Shown here one piece after another: positions 1 to 5,251 of a stretch of 7,910 bases of DNA. The notes below the pieces were generated by a model. It worked only from the letters and a program-made list of their open reading frames with translations. It did no database searches and was not told the origin of the DNA. Origin of the DNA: Bacillota bacterium (GTDB lineage Bacteria > Bacillota > Dethiobacteria > DTU022 > JAAZDR01). The stretch is taken from assembly GCA_012512705.1 (NCBI GenBank), contig JAAZDR010000158.1, forward strand, positions 1-7,910, read 5' to 3'. The translations under genes and the position numbers were made by a program. Within the stretch, counting starts at the first letter, position 1; each line of letters begins with the position of its first letter.

Positions 1-584
1 ATTATTTTAGTCATATTGTACGGGAGATTATTATTCCGTTAATATTTTTTGCGACAGTGCTCACTCTCATTAATTATTTTTCACCGCATTTTAAACTCAA
101 GCGATTGGCTGATCTCTTACGCGACCTCAGTATCTGGGCTTTAGGCTTGCTACTTACTGTATTTGTCGGTATTACTGCTATTCAGGGGATAACAGGAACC
201 GTAGCAGATGCTGTGGGGCTACGGGCGGCCAAACTTGCTACCGGTACTTTTATACCTGTAGTGGGAAAGATGCTTTCCGAAGCTGTAGAAACGGCTGCAG
301 GTGTTTCTTTGTTATTGAAAAACTCTGTCACGATAACGGGGATGCTAATCCTTTTATTTATTACTGCTTTTCCGCTGTTAAAGCTTCTTTCTTTGATTTT
401 AATCTATAAAGTGGCGTCTGCGGTTATTCAGCCCCTTGGGGATACCACATTAGGCGACTGTTTAAACGCCATGGGCAATTGTCTTGCTCTGGTTTTTGGC
501 GCAGTGGCCACGGTCTCACTATTATTTTTTATTGCCATTACGGTAATCATGGGTGCTGGAAACGCGCTTTTAATGTTACGTTAG
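1..584 (+). CDS. spoIIIAE: Stage III sporulation protein AE (SpoIIIAE), C-terminal half, cut by the left edge
   Basis: The reading frame is open from base 3 and ends with TAG at 582-584, giving 193 residues. The full protein is usually near 390 residues, so about half is missing. The GTG at 57 is internal and not a start. SpoIIIAE is a polytopic membrane protein of the SpoIIIA-SpoIIQ channel, made in the mother cell and placed in the outer forespore membrane. The visible part has several long hydrophobic stretches: near the left edge, one around LSIWALGLLLTVFVGITAI, one around ITGMLILLFITAFPLLKLL, and one near the C-terminus. The segment GITAIQGITGTVADAVGLR, followed by a glycine-rich stretch, is typical of the family. 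The next gene starts 8 bases downstream, and its SD overlaps this stop codon, so the two are probably translationally coupled. Identity is supported both by sequence and by the AF-AG-AH order that follows. The operon promoter, expected to be sigmaE-dependent, lies outside the window. Confidence 0.93.
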   Translation, partial: YFSHIVREIIIPLIFFATVLTLINYFSPHFKLKRLADLLRDLSIWALGLLLTVFVGITAIQGITGTVADAVGLRAAKLATGTFIPVVGKMLSEAVETAAGVSLLLKNSVTITGMLILLFITAFPLLKLLSLILIYKVASAVIQPLGDTTLGDCLNAMGNCLALVFGAVATVSLLFFIAITVIMGAGNALLMLR

Positions 585-592
585 GAGGTTAA

Positions 593-1222
593 ATGTTGCT
601 TGATATCGTCCGTGAACTCGTTCACGATTTAGTGATTATTGTCTTTGTCGCTGTTTTACTTCAGTTTTTAATGCCTAGAAGCAGCTTTCAACGATATGTC
701 CAGATGGTTGCTGGTTTGATGATTATCGTCGTCCTTTTGACTCCCTTACGAAAGATTTTATTCTGGGAGCAGGAGCTGGTGCCGGCGATATCATATGCAG
801 ATTTAAATGTTGAAGAATTTCCATTAACAACTCAACTGGAATCTATTAACGAAGGGAGAAAAAAAATGATCTTAGATATCCTTCGTGAACGAATTCTGGC
901 CGAGGTCGAGGTTCGACTTACTGCTCACGATTTAAGTATAGAGAGAGCTAGCGTTGATTTTTGCAAAGCTGAGGAAACATCAGACTTCGGTTCCATAGAA
1001 GTTTTACACCTTGTTGTACGGGAAGCAGAAGATTTAGATTCAACGGGCAAAGTACAATCGATTGGGCCAATCCGTGTTGAGGTCCACCCGGAATTTACAG
1101 CAGATAATTTGCCTAAAAGCAGAGAGCGCTTACAGGGGTTGGAGAGGGAACTGGCACGATTATTTCAGCTGGCACCGGAACAGGTAATTATAGAAATGGT
1201 CACTAATCAGGAAGGAGGATAA
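593..1222 (+). CDS. spoIIIAF: Stage III sporulation protein AF (SpoIIIAF)
   Basis: A protein of 209 residues, close to the usual family length. Two transmembrane helices occupy roughly residues 10-27 and 36-56, linked by a short basic segment (MPRSSFQRYVQ). The rest is a soluble domain of about 150 residues, which in studied homologues has the ring-building fold of the SpoIIIA-SpoIIQ channel and faces the space between mother cell and forespore. The ending LARLFQLAPEQVIIEM resembles the terminal helix-strand of that fold. The ATG at 593 is preceded by AGGAGG at 583-588, a short spacing of 4 bases, with the SD overlapping the stop of spoIIIAE. The gene ends 2 bases before spoIIIAG. SpoIIIAF is one of the more divergent members of the set, so the call leans on operon position as well as on the two-helix layout. 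Confidence 0.9.
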   Translation: MLLDIVRELVHDLVIIVFVAVLLQFLMPRSSFQRYVQMVAGLMIIVVLLTPLRKILFWEQELVPAISYADLNVEEFPLTTQLESINEGRKKMILDILRERILAEVEVRLTAHDLSIERASVDFCKAEETSDFGSIEVLHLVVREAEDLDSTGKVQSIGPIRVEVHPEFTADNLPKSRERLQGLERELARLFQLAPEQVIIEMVTNQEGG

Positions 1223-1224
1223 GT

Positions 1225-1836
1225 ATGCTTGATAACCCTTTTGCTAGGCTAAAAAAATTTTTTAGCCCCGAACCGGATTCCGAAGAGAAAAAGAGGCGTC
1301 CTTATACAAACTTGTTGCTCTTATTAATACTCGGCATAGCACTGATGCTCCTTAATTCCTTCTTTGCGACTAAGACTTCGCCTACACCTTCTTCTAAGGT
1401 TGCAGATGATGAGGAAATAGAAGTGTTTAAAAACAATAGCAGTGCGGAAAAACAATTCATTAACGAGTTAACAGCGATATTGAATCAGATTGAGGGGGTT
1501 AAAAATGTAAAGGTTTTCTTGACTTTTGAATCAGGGCCAGAATTTGATTATGCCCAAGACCAGGAGATCACTCGCCGGAATACGCTAGAACAAGATCGGG
1601 AAGGTGGAACAAGAGAAATTGTTGATACAAACGAACGGAATAACTATGTAATTTTAAGAGACACACAGGGGAAAGAATCTGCTTTGGTTCTTAAAGAAAG
1701 CCTTCCACGGGTAAGGGGAGTGCTTGTTGTAGCGCAGGGTGTAGATTCGCCGATTATTTGTACACGTGTAGTGGAAGCAGTAAAAACAGCATTAGGGATC
1801 CCCAGTCATCGCATTTGTGTTCTGCCTGCAGACTAG
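1225..1836 (+). CDS. spoIIIAG: Stage III sporulation protein AG (SpoIIIAG), channel ring component
   Basis: A protein of 203 residues. It has a short basic cytoplasmic tail (residues 1-27), one membrane helix at about 28-47, a variable linker, and a soluble domain from about residue 73. In Bacillus subtilis the homologous domain forms a large ring related to EscJ/PrgK rings of type III secretion systems. Recognisable family segments are LTAILNQIEGVKNVKVFLTF (residues 82-101) and the C-terminal GVLVVAQGVDSP, followed by a helix and a final strand (HRICVLPAD). Between them lies a polar stretch (about residues 107-140) that should correspond to the extra beta-rich insertion in SpoIIIAG rings; this placement is inferred. 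The ATG at 1225 has AAGGAGG at 1212-1218, 6 bases upstream. It is tightly packed in the operon, 2 bases after spoIIIAF and 27 before spoIIIAH. Confidence 0.94.
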   Translation: MLDNPFARLKKFFSPEPDSEEKKRRPYTNLLLLLILGIALMLLNSFFATKTSPTPSSKVADDEEIEVFKNNSSAEKQFINELTAILNQIEGVKNVKVFLTFESGPEFDYAQDQEITRRNTLEQDREGGTREIVDTNERNNYVILRDTQGKESALVLKESLPRVRGVLVVAQGVDSPIICTRVVEAVKTALGIPSHRICVLPAD

Positions 1837-1863
1837 CAAGCTGAAAAAATAAGGAGGTAGGAA

Positions 1864-2394
1864 ATGAAACGTAAAATTTTTTTGGGAGCTTTTTTGGTCA
1901 TTATTGCCTTTTTAATATACTGGGTGGTAGGCAATATTGAACGAGAAAAAGAGGAATATGAGGTTTTTGCTGATGATGCTCTTTTGCTTCCGAGTTTGAA
2001 ACTGGAAGGAGAAGACAATATGGAAGAGTGGGGGGGTGACGAGACGAAGTCTTTTTTTGTTGAATACCGTTTACAACGTGATCGCGTTCGTGAACAGGAA
2101 AAAGAGATGCTAAGAGAACTGATTGATAACCCTAATGCCAGCAGTGCATCAAAAACTGAAGCAGAAAAGCTGCTCCTTTCTCTGGTTGAGACAATGGAAA
2201 AAGAACTCTTAATTGAGAATATTATTCGCGCTCAGGGCTTTTCTGATGCACTTTTTTTCTATCGTAATAACAATGCCATGTTAATGATCAAGACAGAGGA
2301 TTTGAGCGAGCGAGAATTTGTTCAAATCACAGATATGGTTTCTGGTATTATCGGCACAAGCAGAGAAACGGTACAAGTGATAATCAAAAAATAG
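1864..2394 (+). CDS. spoIIIAH: Stage III sporulation protein AH (SpoIIIAH), partner of SpoIIQ
   Basis: A protein of 176 residues with one N-terminal membrane helix (about residues 5-22) after a short basic start (MKRK). A charged acidic linker follows to about residue 63, and then the conserved soluble domain. Strong family signatures are the helical FFVEYRLQRDRVREQEKEML (residues 64-83), the IDNPNAS turn followed by a helix containing LLLSLVETMEKE, and the final ring-fold segment from ENIIRAQGF to the C-terminus. In Bacillus subtilis this domain binds forespore SpoIIQ across the two membranes, joining the two halves of the channel. The ATG at 1864 has AAGGAGG at 1851-1857. This is the last spoIIIA gene. 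No clear hairpin terminator follows it, so transcription in the mother cell may read into the asp23 unit. Confidence 0.96.
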   Translation: MKRKIFLGAFLVIIAFLIYWVVGNIEREKEEYEVFADDALLLPSLKLEGEDNMEEWGGDETKSFFVEYRLQRDRVREQEKEMLRELIDNPNASSASKTEAEKLLLSLVETMEKELLIENIIRAQGFSDALFFYRNNNAMLMIKTEDLSEREFVQITDMVSGIIGTSRETVQVIIKK

Positions 2395-2398
2395 AAAA

Positions 2399-2427
2399 TT
2401 GAATATGCGTCCAAGCTCTGTTATAAT
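2399..2427 (+). promoter_or_regulatory. SigmaA-type promoter with extended -10, upstream of asp23
   Basis: A perfect -10 hexamer TATAAT is at 2422-2427, preceded by TG one base away (2419-2420), which makes an extended -10. The -35 candidate TTGAAT is at 2399-2404 (four of six consensus bases), with exactly 17 bases between the hexamers. Transcription would start near 2433-2435 and give a leader of about 36 bases with AAAGGAGG at 2451-2458 ahead of the ATG at 2470. It is the best promoter visible in the window. It would make asp23 and downstream genes independent of the sporulation operon, in vegetative cells. The start site is inferred. Confidence 0.75.
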
Positions 2428-2469
2428 GAAAAAACAAGGGGAAAAACTCCAAAGGAGGATGTTTTTTAT

Positions 2470-2880
2470 ATGAGTGAAAAGGACGAGGGAGCGCGTAATC
2501 TGCCTTCAGAATTAGGTTCGATTAGGATTGCTGATGAAGTGGTATCGGTAATTGCAGGTCTTGCCGCTACTGAGGTAGATGGGGTAGCGGGTATGAGCGG
2601 CGGCATTGCCGGAGGAATTGCTGAGGCACTCGGGCGGCGCAATCTTTCTAAGGGGGTAAAAGTCGAGGTAGAGCAGGAGGAGGCGGCTATAGATCTTTTA
2701 ATCATAGTAAAATACGGAGCGCGCTTTCCCGACATTGCCTGGGAAATTCAAGAAAATGTCAAAAAAGCGATCGAAAGCATGACCGGTTTGAATGTAGTTA
2801 GCGTGAATGTTCATGTGCAGGGTGTACATTTTCCACAGCAGCTAAAAGATGAAGATAGAGGCGATATAAAAGTCAAGTAA
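2470..2880 (+). CDS. Asp23/Gls24 family envelope stress protein
   Basis: A soluble protein of 136 residues with the Asp23/Gls24 (DUF322) domain. Typical features are the opening GSIRIADEVVSVIAGLAATE (residues 16-35), then EVDGVAGMSGG with a glycine-rich turn, and then SKGVKVEVEQEEAAIDL. The pattern ends with DIAWEIQENVKKAIESMTGL and VVSVNVHVQGVHF. In Staphylococcus aureus, Asp23 is an abundant cytoplasmic protein held at the membrane by AmaP and linked to cell-envelope homeostasis. The position between spoIIIAH and nusB matches YqhY of Bacillus subtilis, a paralogue tied to acetyl-CoA carboxylase, but here the accB and accC genes that accompany yqhY are absent. The amaP and DUF2273 neighbours favour the Asp23 role. 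The gene has its own promoter, a strong SD, and a long hairpin directly after its stop. The exact physiological role in this organism is not visible. Confidence 0.92.
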   Translation: MSEKDEGARNLPSELGSIRIADEVVSVIAGLAATEVDGVAGMSGGIAGGIAEALGRRNLSKGVKVEVEQEEAAIDLLIIVKYGARFPDIAWEIQENVKKAIESMTGLNVVSVNVHVQGVHFPQQLKDEDRGDIKVK

Positions 2881-2884
2881 GAAG

Positions 2885-2932
2885 GGCAAACTAACCTCCT
2901 GAGCCTGCTCTCGTTCAGGAGGTTAGTTTGCC
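2885..2932 (+). repeat. Perfect 18-bp inverted repeat (RNA hairpin) between asp23 and amaP
   Basis: The left arm at 2885-2902 and the right arm at 2915-2932 are exact reverse complements. A further G-U and C-G pair can close inside, leaving an 8-base loop (2905-2912). The left arm contains CCTCCT, identical to the anti-SD core of 16S rRNA. The right arm contains AGGAGG (2917-2922), so the helix buries an SD and also the TTG at 2928-2930. No T-run follows the helix on either strand, so it is not a standard intrinsic terminator. Plausible roles are partial termination, mRNA processing or stabilisation of the asp23 3' end, or translational control; these are inferences. It begins 4 bases after the asp23 stop codon. 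Confidence 0.88.
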
Positions 2933-2940
2933 GCTGAAGA

Positions 2941-2946
2941 AAGGGG
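2941..2946 (+). promoter_or_regulatory. Ribosome binding site that favours the ATG start of amaP
   Basis: AAGGGG lies 8 bases before the ATG at 2955. It is outside the preceding hairpin and so should be free to bind ribosomes. The competing TTG at 2928 and its AGGAGG are both locked inside the hairpin helix, which makes the ATG the better start. Confidence 0.6.
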
Positions 2947-2954
2947 TATTGTAT

Positions 2955-3488
2955 ATGCGTTCCATGTCACGTTTGTTGCTCTCCGCCCTGGGGGTTGTGT
3001 TCGTTTTAGGAGGAATATTTCTTGCTGCAATTTTTTTCGATCTGATTGGGGATGTAGGGACAAGCTTACAATTCCTTGACGGTAACCCTCTTTGCTTGCT
3101 TTTAGCGATCATCGTCATTCTTTTGGGGACTGTTTTGCTTACAGTTGGCCTACGAAAAGGGGCAGAAGAAGAATCGGGTTCGATCACTCAGTTTACAAGC
3201 CTTGGGGAACTGCGTATCTCTTTTAAAGCCATTGAAAGTATGGTGTTGCGTTCAGCAAGGCGGGTTAAAGGTATAAGAGAGACCAGGACGAGGATCATGT
3301 CCACTGAACAGGGATTAGTAATTTTTATCAAGGTAAAGGTTCTGCCTGACCTTGAACTTCCTCCTTTGATCGAGGAGCTGCAGAAAAAAATTCAGGAATA
3401 TGTTCAAAATGATTGCGGCACCTCTGTGGCAGAGGTGAAAGTGCTGGTTGAGAATATCGCTCTCGATCAGTCAATCTCTCAAAAATAA
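2955..3488 (+). CDS. amaP: AmaP-like alkaline shock response membrane anchor protein
   Basis: A protein of 177 residues from the ATG at 2955. A TTG at 2928 would add nine residues but lies inside the hairpin. Two membrane helices are evident, at about residues 6-29 and 47-66, joined by a short loop. A cytoplasmic domain of about 110 residues follows, with an Asp23-like alpha/beta pattern: a GELRISFKAIESMVLRSARR segment, then GLVIFIKVKVLPDLELPPL, an amphipathic helix and a last strand (VAEVKVLVENI). This is the layout of AmaP, which in Staphylococcus aureus anchors Asp23 to the inner face of the membrane. The neighbours support the call: asp23 lies just upstream and DUF2273 just downstream, the same trio that is found together in other Gram-positive bacteria. 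The stop is 31 bases before the DUF2273 start. Confidence 0.85.
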   Translation: MRSMSRLLLSALGVVFVLGGIFLAAIFFDLIGDVGTSLQFLDGNPLCLLLAIIVILLGTVLLTVGLRKGAEEESGSITQFTSLGELRISFKAIESMVLRSARRVKGIRETRTRIMSTEQGLVIFIKVKVLPDLELPPLIEELQKKIQEYVQNDCGTSVAEVKVLVENIALDQSISQK

Positions 3489-3504
3489 ACCCGATGAGCT
3501 CTTA

Positions 3505-3511
3505 GGGGAGG
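3505..3511 (+). promoter_or_regulatory. Ribosome binding site that sets the GTG start of the DUF2273 gene
   Basis: GGGGAGG lies 8 bases ahead of the GTG at 3520. An in-frame GTG at 3511 overlaps the SD itself, and an in-frame TTG at 3448 lies inside amaP without an SD, so neither is a likely start. Confidence 0.65.
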
Positions 3512-3519
3512 TGTTTTCG

Positions 3520-3747
3520 GTGCAGGAAGAGATAGCTGCTTTTTTGGAGGCACATAAGGGCAAGTTGCTCGGTGGTCTTGCCGGGCTGATTATTGCTTTT
3601 TTAATTATTCAGTTCGGTTTTTGGCGAAGTCTATTTATCCTCTTTTGTATTGCTATCGGTATTTATATTGGCTGGCGTTTTGAAGACGGGGGCAGCTTGA
3701 CAGGTTTAGCAGATCGCTTTTGGCCAAATCGAAAACGCTTAAGGTAG
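3520..3747 (+). CDS. DUF2273 family small membrane protein
   Basis: A protein of 75 residues from the GTG at 3520. It has a short N-terminal helix (MQEEIAAFLEAHKGK), then two closely spaced membrane segments, about residues 16-33 (LLGGLAGLIIAFLIIQFG) and 36-52. A short basic tail ending in NRKRLR should lie in the cytoplasm. The glycine-rich first helix and the GIYIGWRFEDGG segment fit DUF2273, a family of small two-helix proteins found beside asp23 and amaP genes. Its biochemical role is not known; co-occurrence suggests it belongs to the membrane assembly formed by AmaP and Asp23. A weak terminator-like hairpin follows the stop codon. Confidence 0.85.
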   Translation: MQEEIAAFLEAHKGKLLGGLAGLIIAFLIIQFGFWRSLFILFCIAIGIYIGWRFEDGGSLTGLADRFWPNRKRLR

Positions 3748-3774
3748 ACCACCCTTTTAGGAAGGTAGTTTTTT
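3748..3774 (+). terminator. Weak terminator-like hairpin between DUF2273 and nusB
   Basis: Bases 3748-3756 can pair with 3762-3769 with one mismatch (C3750 against A3767) and one bulged C (3754), closing a 5-base loop TTAGG. The right arm runs directly into a run of six T (3769-3774). The shape is that of an intrinsic terminator, but the stem is short and imperfect, so it may only attenuate transcription into nusB. AAGGTAG also occurs as a direct repeat at 3741-3747 and 3762-3768. Confidence 0.35.
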
Positions 3775-3778
3775 CACT

Positions 3779-3785
3779 AAGGAGG
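3779..3785 (+). promoter_or_regulatory. Ribosome binding site that sets the ATG start of nusB
   Basis: AAGGAGG lies 9 bases before the ATG at 3795. An in-frame start at 3720 would lie within the DUF2273 gene, have no SD and add 25 residues that NusB proteins lack. Confidence 0.8.
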
Positions 3786-3794
3786 ATAATACGC

Positions 3795-4229
3795 ATGAGT
3801 CGACGTTTAGCCAGGGAGAACGCTTTTAAAACATTGTTCCAAATTGATGTGGGTAAGATTGACCCCAAGAAAGCTTTAGAACGAGCCCTACAGGAGTCTG
3901 GCCTTAACAAAAAAAATAGCGCCTTTATACGTGAACTAGTCGAAGGTGTGCTTAATAAGCAGGAAGATATTGATCAGGTTATTAAAAAATATCTAGTCAA
4001 TTGGAATTTAAAGCGCCTGGCAAATGTGGATCGCAGCATTTTACGGCTAGCAGTTTTTGAAATTCTATATAGGCCGGATATACCAACGGTAACGGCGATT
4101 GATGAAGCCGTAGAGTTGGCGCGGATTTATCAGGGGAAAAAGTCGGCTTCTTTTATAAACGGTCTTCTCGACCGGGTGATGCGTGATTTTGCGGTAAAGG
4201 AGACAGAAGATGAAATTTTTGGGGATTGA
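3795..4229 (+). CDS. nusB: Transcription antitermination factor NusB
   Basis: A protein of 144 residues, a normal length for NusB, an all-helical RNA-binding protein. With NusE (ribosomal protein S10) it binds boxA in rRNA leader transcripts and supports antitermination by RNA polymerase. Hallmarks are the N-terminal SRRLARENAFKTLFQIDVG (residues 2-20), the central RLANVDRSILRLAVFEILYR (74-93), and the C-terminal AIDEAVELARIYQ (101-113) followed by SFINGLLDRV (119-128). The basic N-terminus (SRRLAR) is the usual boxA-contacting part. Nearness to spoIIIA agrees with the Bacillus gene order. The last 20 bases overlap the start of the TsaD-like gene, which points to translational coupling between the two. 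Confidence 0.97.
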   Translation: MSRRLARENAFKTLFQIDVGKIDPKKALERALQESGLNKKNSAFIRELVEGVLNKQEDIDQVIKKYLVNWNLKRLANVDRSILRLAVFEILYRPDIPTVTAIDEAVELARIYQGKKSASFINGLLDRVMRDFAVKETEDEIFGD

Positions 4230-5154
4230 TACATCATGTTATAAAACCTCCCTCGCTGTGGTTGATGAATATGGTCAGCTATTATGGGAGAAGCGGGTTG
4301 CTCTTCCCGTTAAAGGGGGCGAAAAGGGTTTGCGTCAGTCGCATGCCCTTTTTGTACATTTAGTTGCTATACCCCATCTTTTGGAGGAAGGGCAAAAGGA
4401 GCTAAATAATACACCTTACACTGCTGTGGGAGCAGCTGTGAAACCACGTCCGTTGCCAGATTCTTATATGCCGGTTTTTAAGGTGGCGGAAACAGTTGGC
4501 AGGAGCATTGCCGCCTCCAGCGGTGTTCCTTTCTTTCCGTTTTCGCATCAGGAAGGTCATATTGCTGCTGGAATCTGGTCAAGTGCTATGGCTAAGGATA
4601 ATTTTTTCTGTTTGCATGTTTCCGGCGGAACAACTGAATTGCTTCAGATAAAGATTAATAGGAAAAGACAGATGGAGATAAAGCTTATTGGAGGAACTGA
4701 AGATCTAAACGCCGGTCAGTTTATTGACCGTCTTGGTGTAGAGATGGGCTTCCCTTTTCCCGCCGGAATACACCTGGAAAAGCTGGCCAAACGTGCAAAA
4801 GGGTCAGTAAAATTACCAGTGGCGGTGAAAGAAACAAAACTGAGCTTTTCCGGTCCGGCAACGAGAGCATCCCACCTTTTGAAGCAAGGTTGTCCCAAAG
4901 AAGAGCTTGCTCGTGGGATCGAGATCTGTATTGCTGAGTCCCTCTCTGCTATTGTTAGGGCAGCGCAGAGGGAGTATAGGCTTTCGGCACTATTGATTGT
5001 CGGGGGGGTTGCCGCTAATAGATTTATTCGCCGTTATTTCGAGCAGAAAATTGACGGTCTTAGCCTCTATTTTGCTCCGCCTCGCTTTAGCGGCGATAAT
5101 GCTGTAGGGATTGCTATTCTAACCTTTAGGAATTTTACGAAAAAAAGCATGTAA
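4210..5154 (+). CDS. TsaD/Kae1-like ASKHA protein (annotated in relatives as peptidase M22 or glycoprotease), divergent paralogue
   Basis: A protein of 314 residues with the two-lobed ASKHA fold of TsaD, the enzyme that attaches the threonylcarbamoyl group in tRNA t6A. Retained features are a phosphate loop GIDTSCYKTSLAVVD (residues 5-19), the metal motif HQEGH (113-117), VSGGTTELL (137-145), LSFSG (211-215), GGVAANR (265-271) and GDNAV (295-299). H113, H117 and D296 match the TsaD metal ligands. Differences matter: the usual SCDET is SCYKT, the N-lobe GPG motif is replaced by KPRPLPDSYMPVF (78-90), and VSGGHT is VSGGTT. Canonical TsaD is about 335-345 residues. No tsaB, tsaE or rimI is nearby. 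It is therefore more likely a paralogue of unknown function than the housekeeping TsaD, although the other copy cannot be seen here. The old peptidase name reflects a withdrawn assignment for the family. ATG 4210 has AAAGGAG at 4196-4202 and lies inside the end of nusB. Confidence 0.82.
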   Translation: MKFLGIDTSCYKTSLAVVDEYGQLLWEKRVALPVKGGEKGLRQSHALFVHLVAIPHLLEEGQKELNNTPYTAVGAAVKPRPLPDSYMPVFKVAETVGRSIAASSGVPFFPFSHQEGHIAAGIWSSAMAKDNFFCLHVSGGTTELLQIKINRKRQMEIKLIGGTEDLNAGQFIDRLGVEMGFPFPAGIHLEKLAKRAKGSVKLPVAVKETKLSFSGPATRASHLLKQGCPKEELARGIEICIAESLSAIVRAAQREYRLSALLIVGGVAANRFIRRYFEQKIDGLSLYFAPPRFSGDNAVGIAILTFRNFTKKSM

Positions 5155-5251
5155 AAAGGGGATTATTCACTTTACGGCGAACTAATTCTAGACAACAACA
5201 AAATATTTAGTTGAAATTAGATCTGCTAGAGAAAATGTTGGGGGAGATTAT

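Noticed and set aside
57..584. GTG at 57 as a true gene start
   Set aside because: The frame is open to the window edge and the upstream codons continue a hydrophobic SpoIIIAE segment. There is no SD before the GTG.
2466..2735. Minus-strand open frame of 89 codons opposite asp23
   Set aside because: It mirrors the asp23 gene, is rich in Ser, Ala and Pro without a recognisable domain, and has no good SD.
2885..2932. Reading the long hairpin as a standard intrinsic terminator
   Set aside because: Neither strand has a T-run after the helix; the + strand continues GCTGAAGAAAGG.
2928..2954. TTG at 2928 as the amaP start
   Set aside because: It and its AGGAGG lie within the 18-bp hairpin stem. 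The ATG at 2955 has a free AAGGGG at a suitable distance and begins just before the first membrane helix. The TTG is kept only as a possible regulated alternative.
3697..3702. A perfect TTGACA, possible -35 of a promoter for nusB
   Set aside because: No -10-like hexamer occurs 16 to 19 bases downstream (the region reads TTTGGCCAA), and the site lies in the DUF2273 coding sequence.
5155..5251. Possible terminator or promoter in the gap before the flavoprotein gene
   Set aside because: Only short pairings were found (CTAATT with AATTAG, TCTAG with CTAGA), none with a G/C-rich stem and T-run. TTGAAA at 5211 has no -10 at a workable distance.
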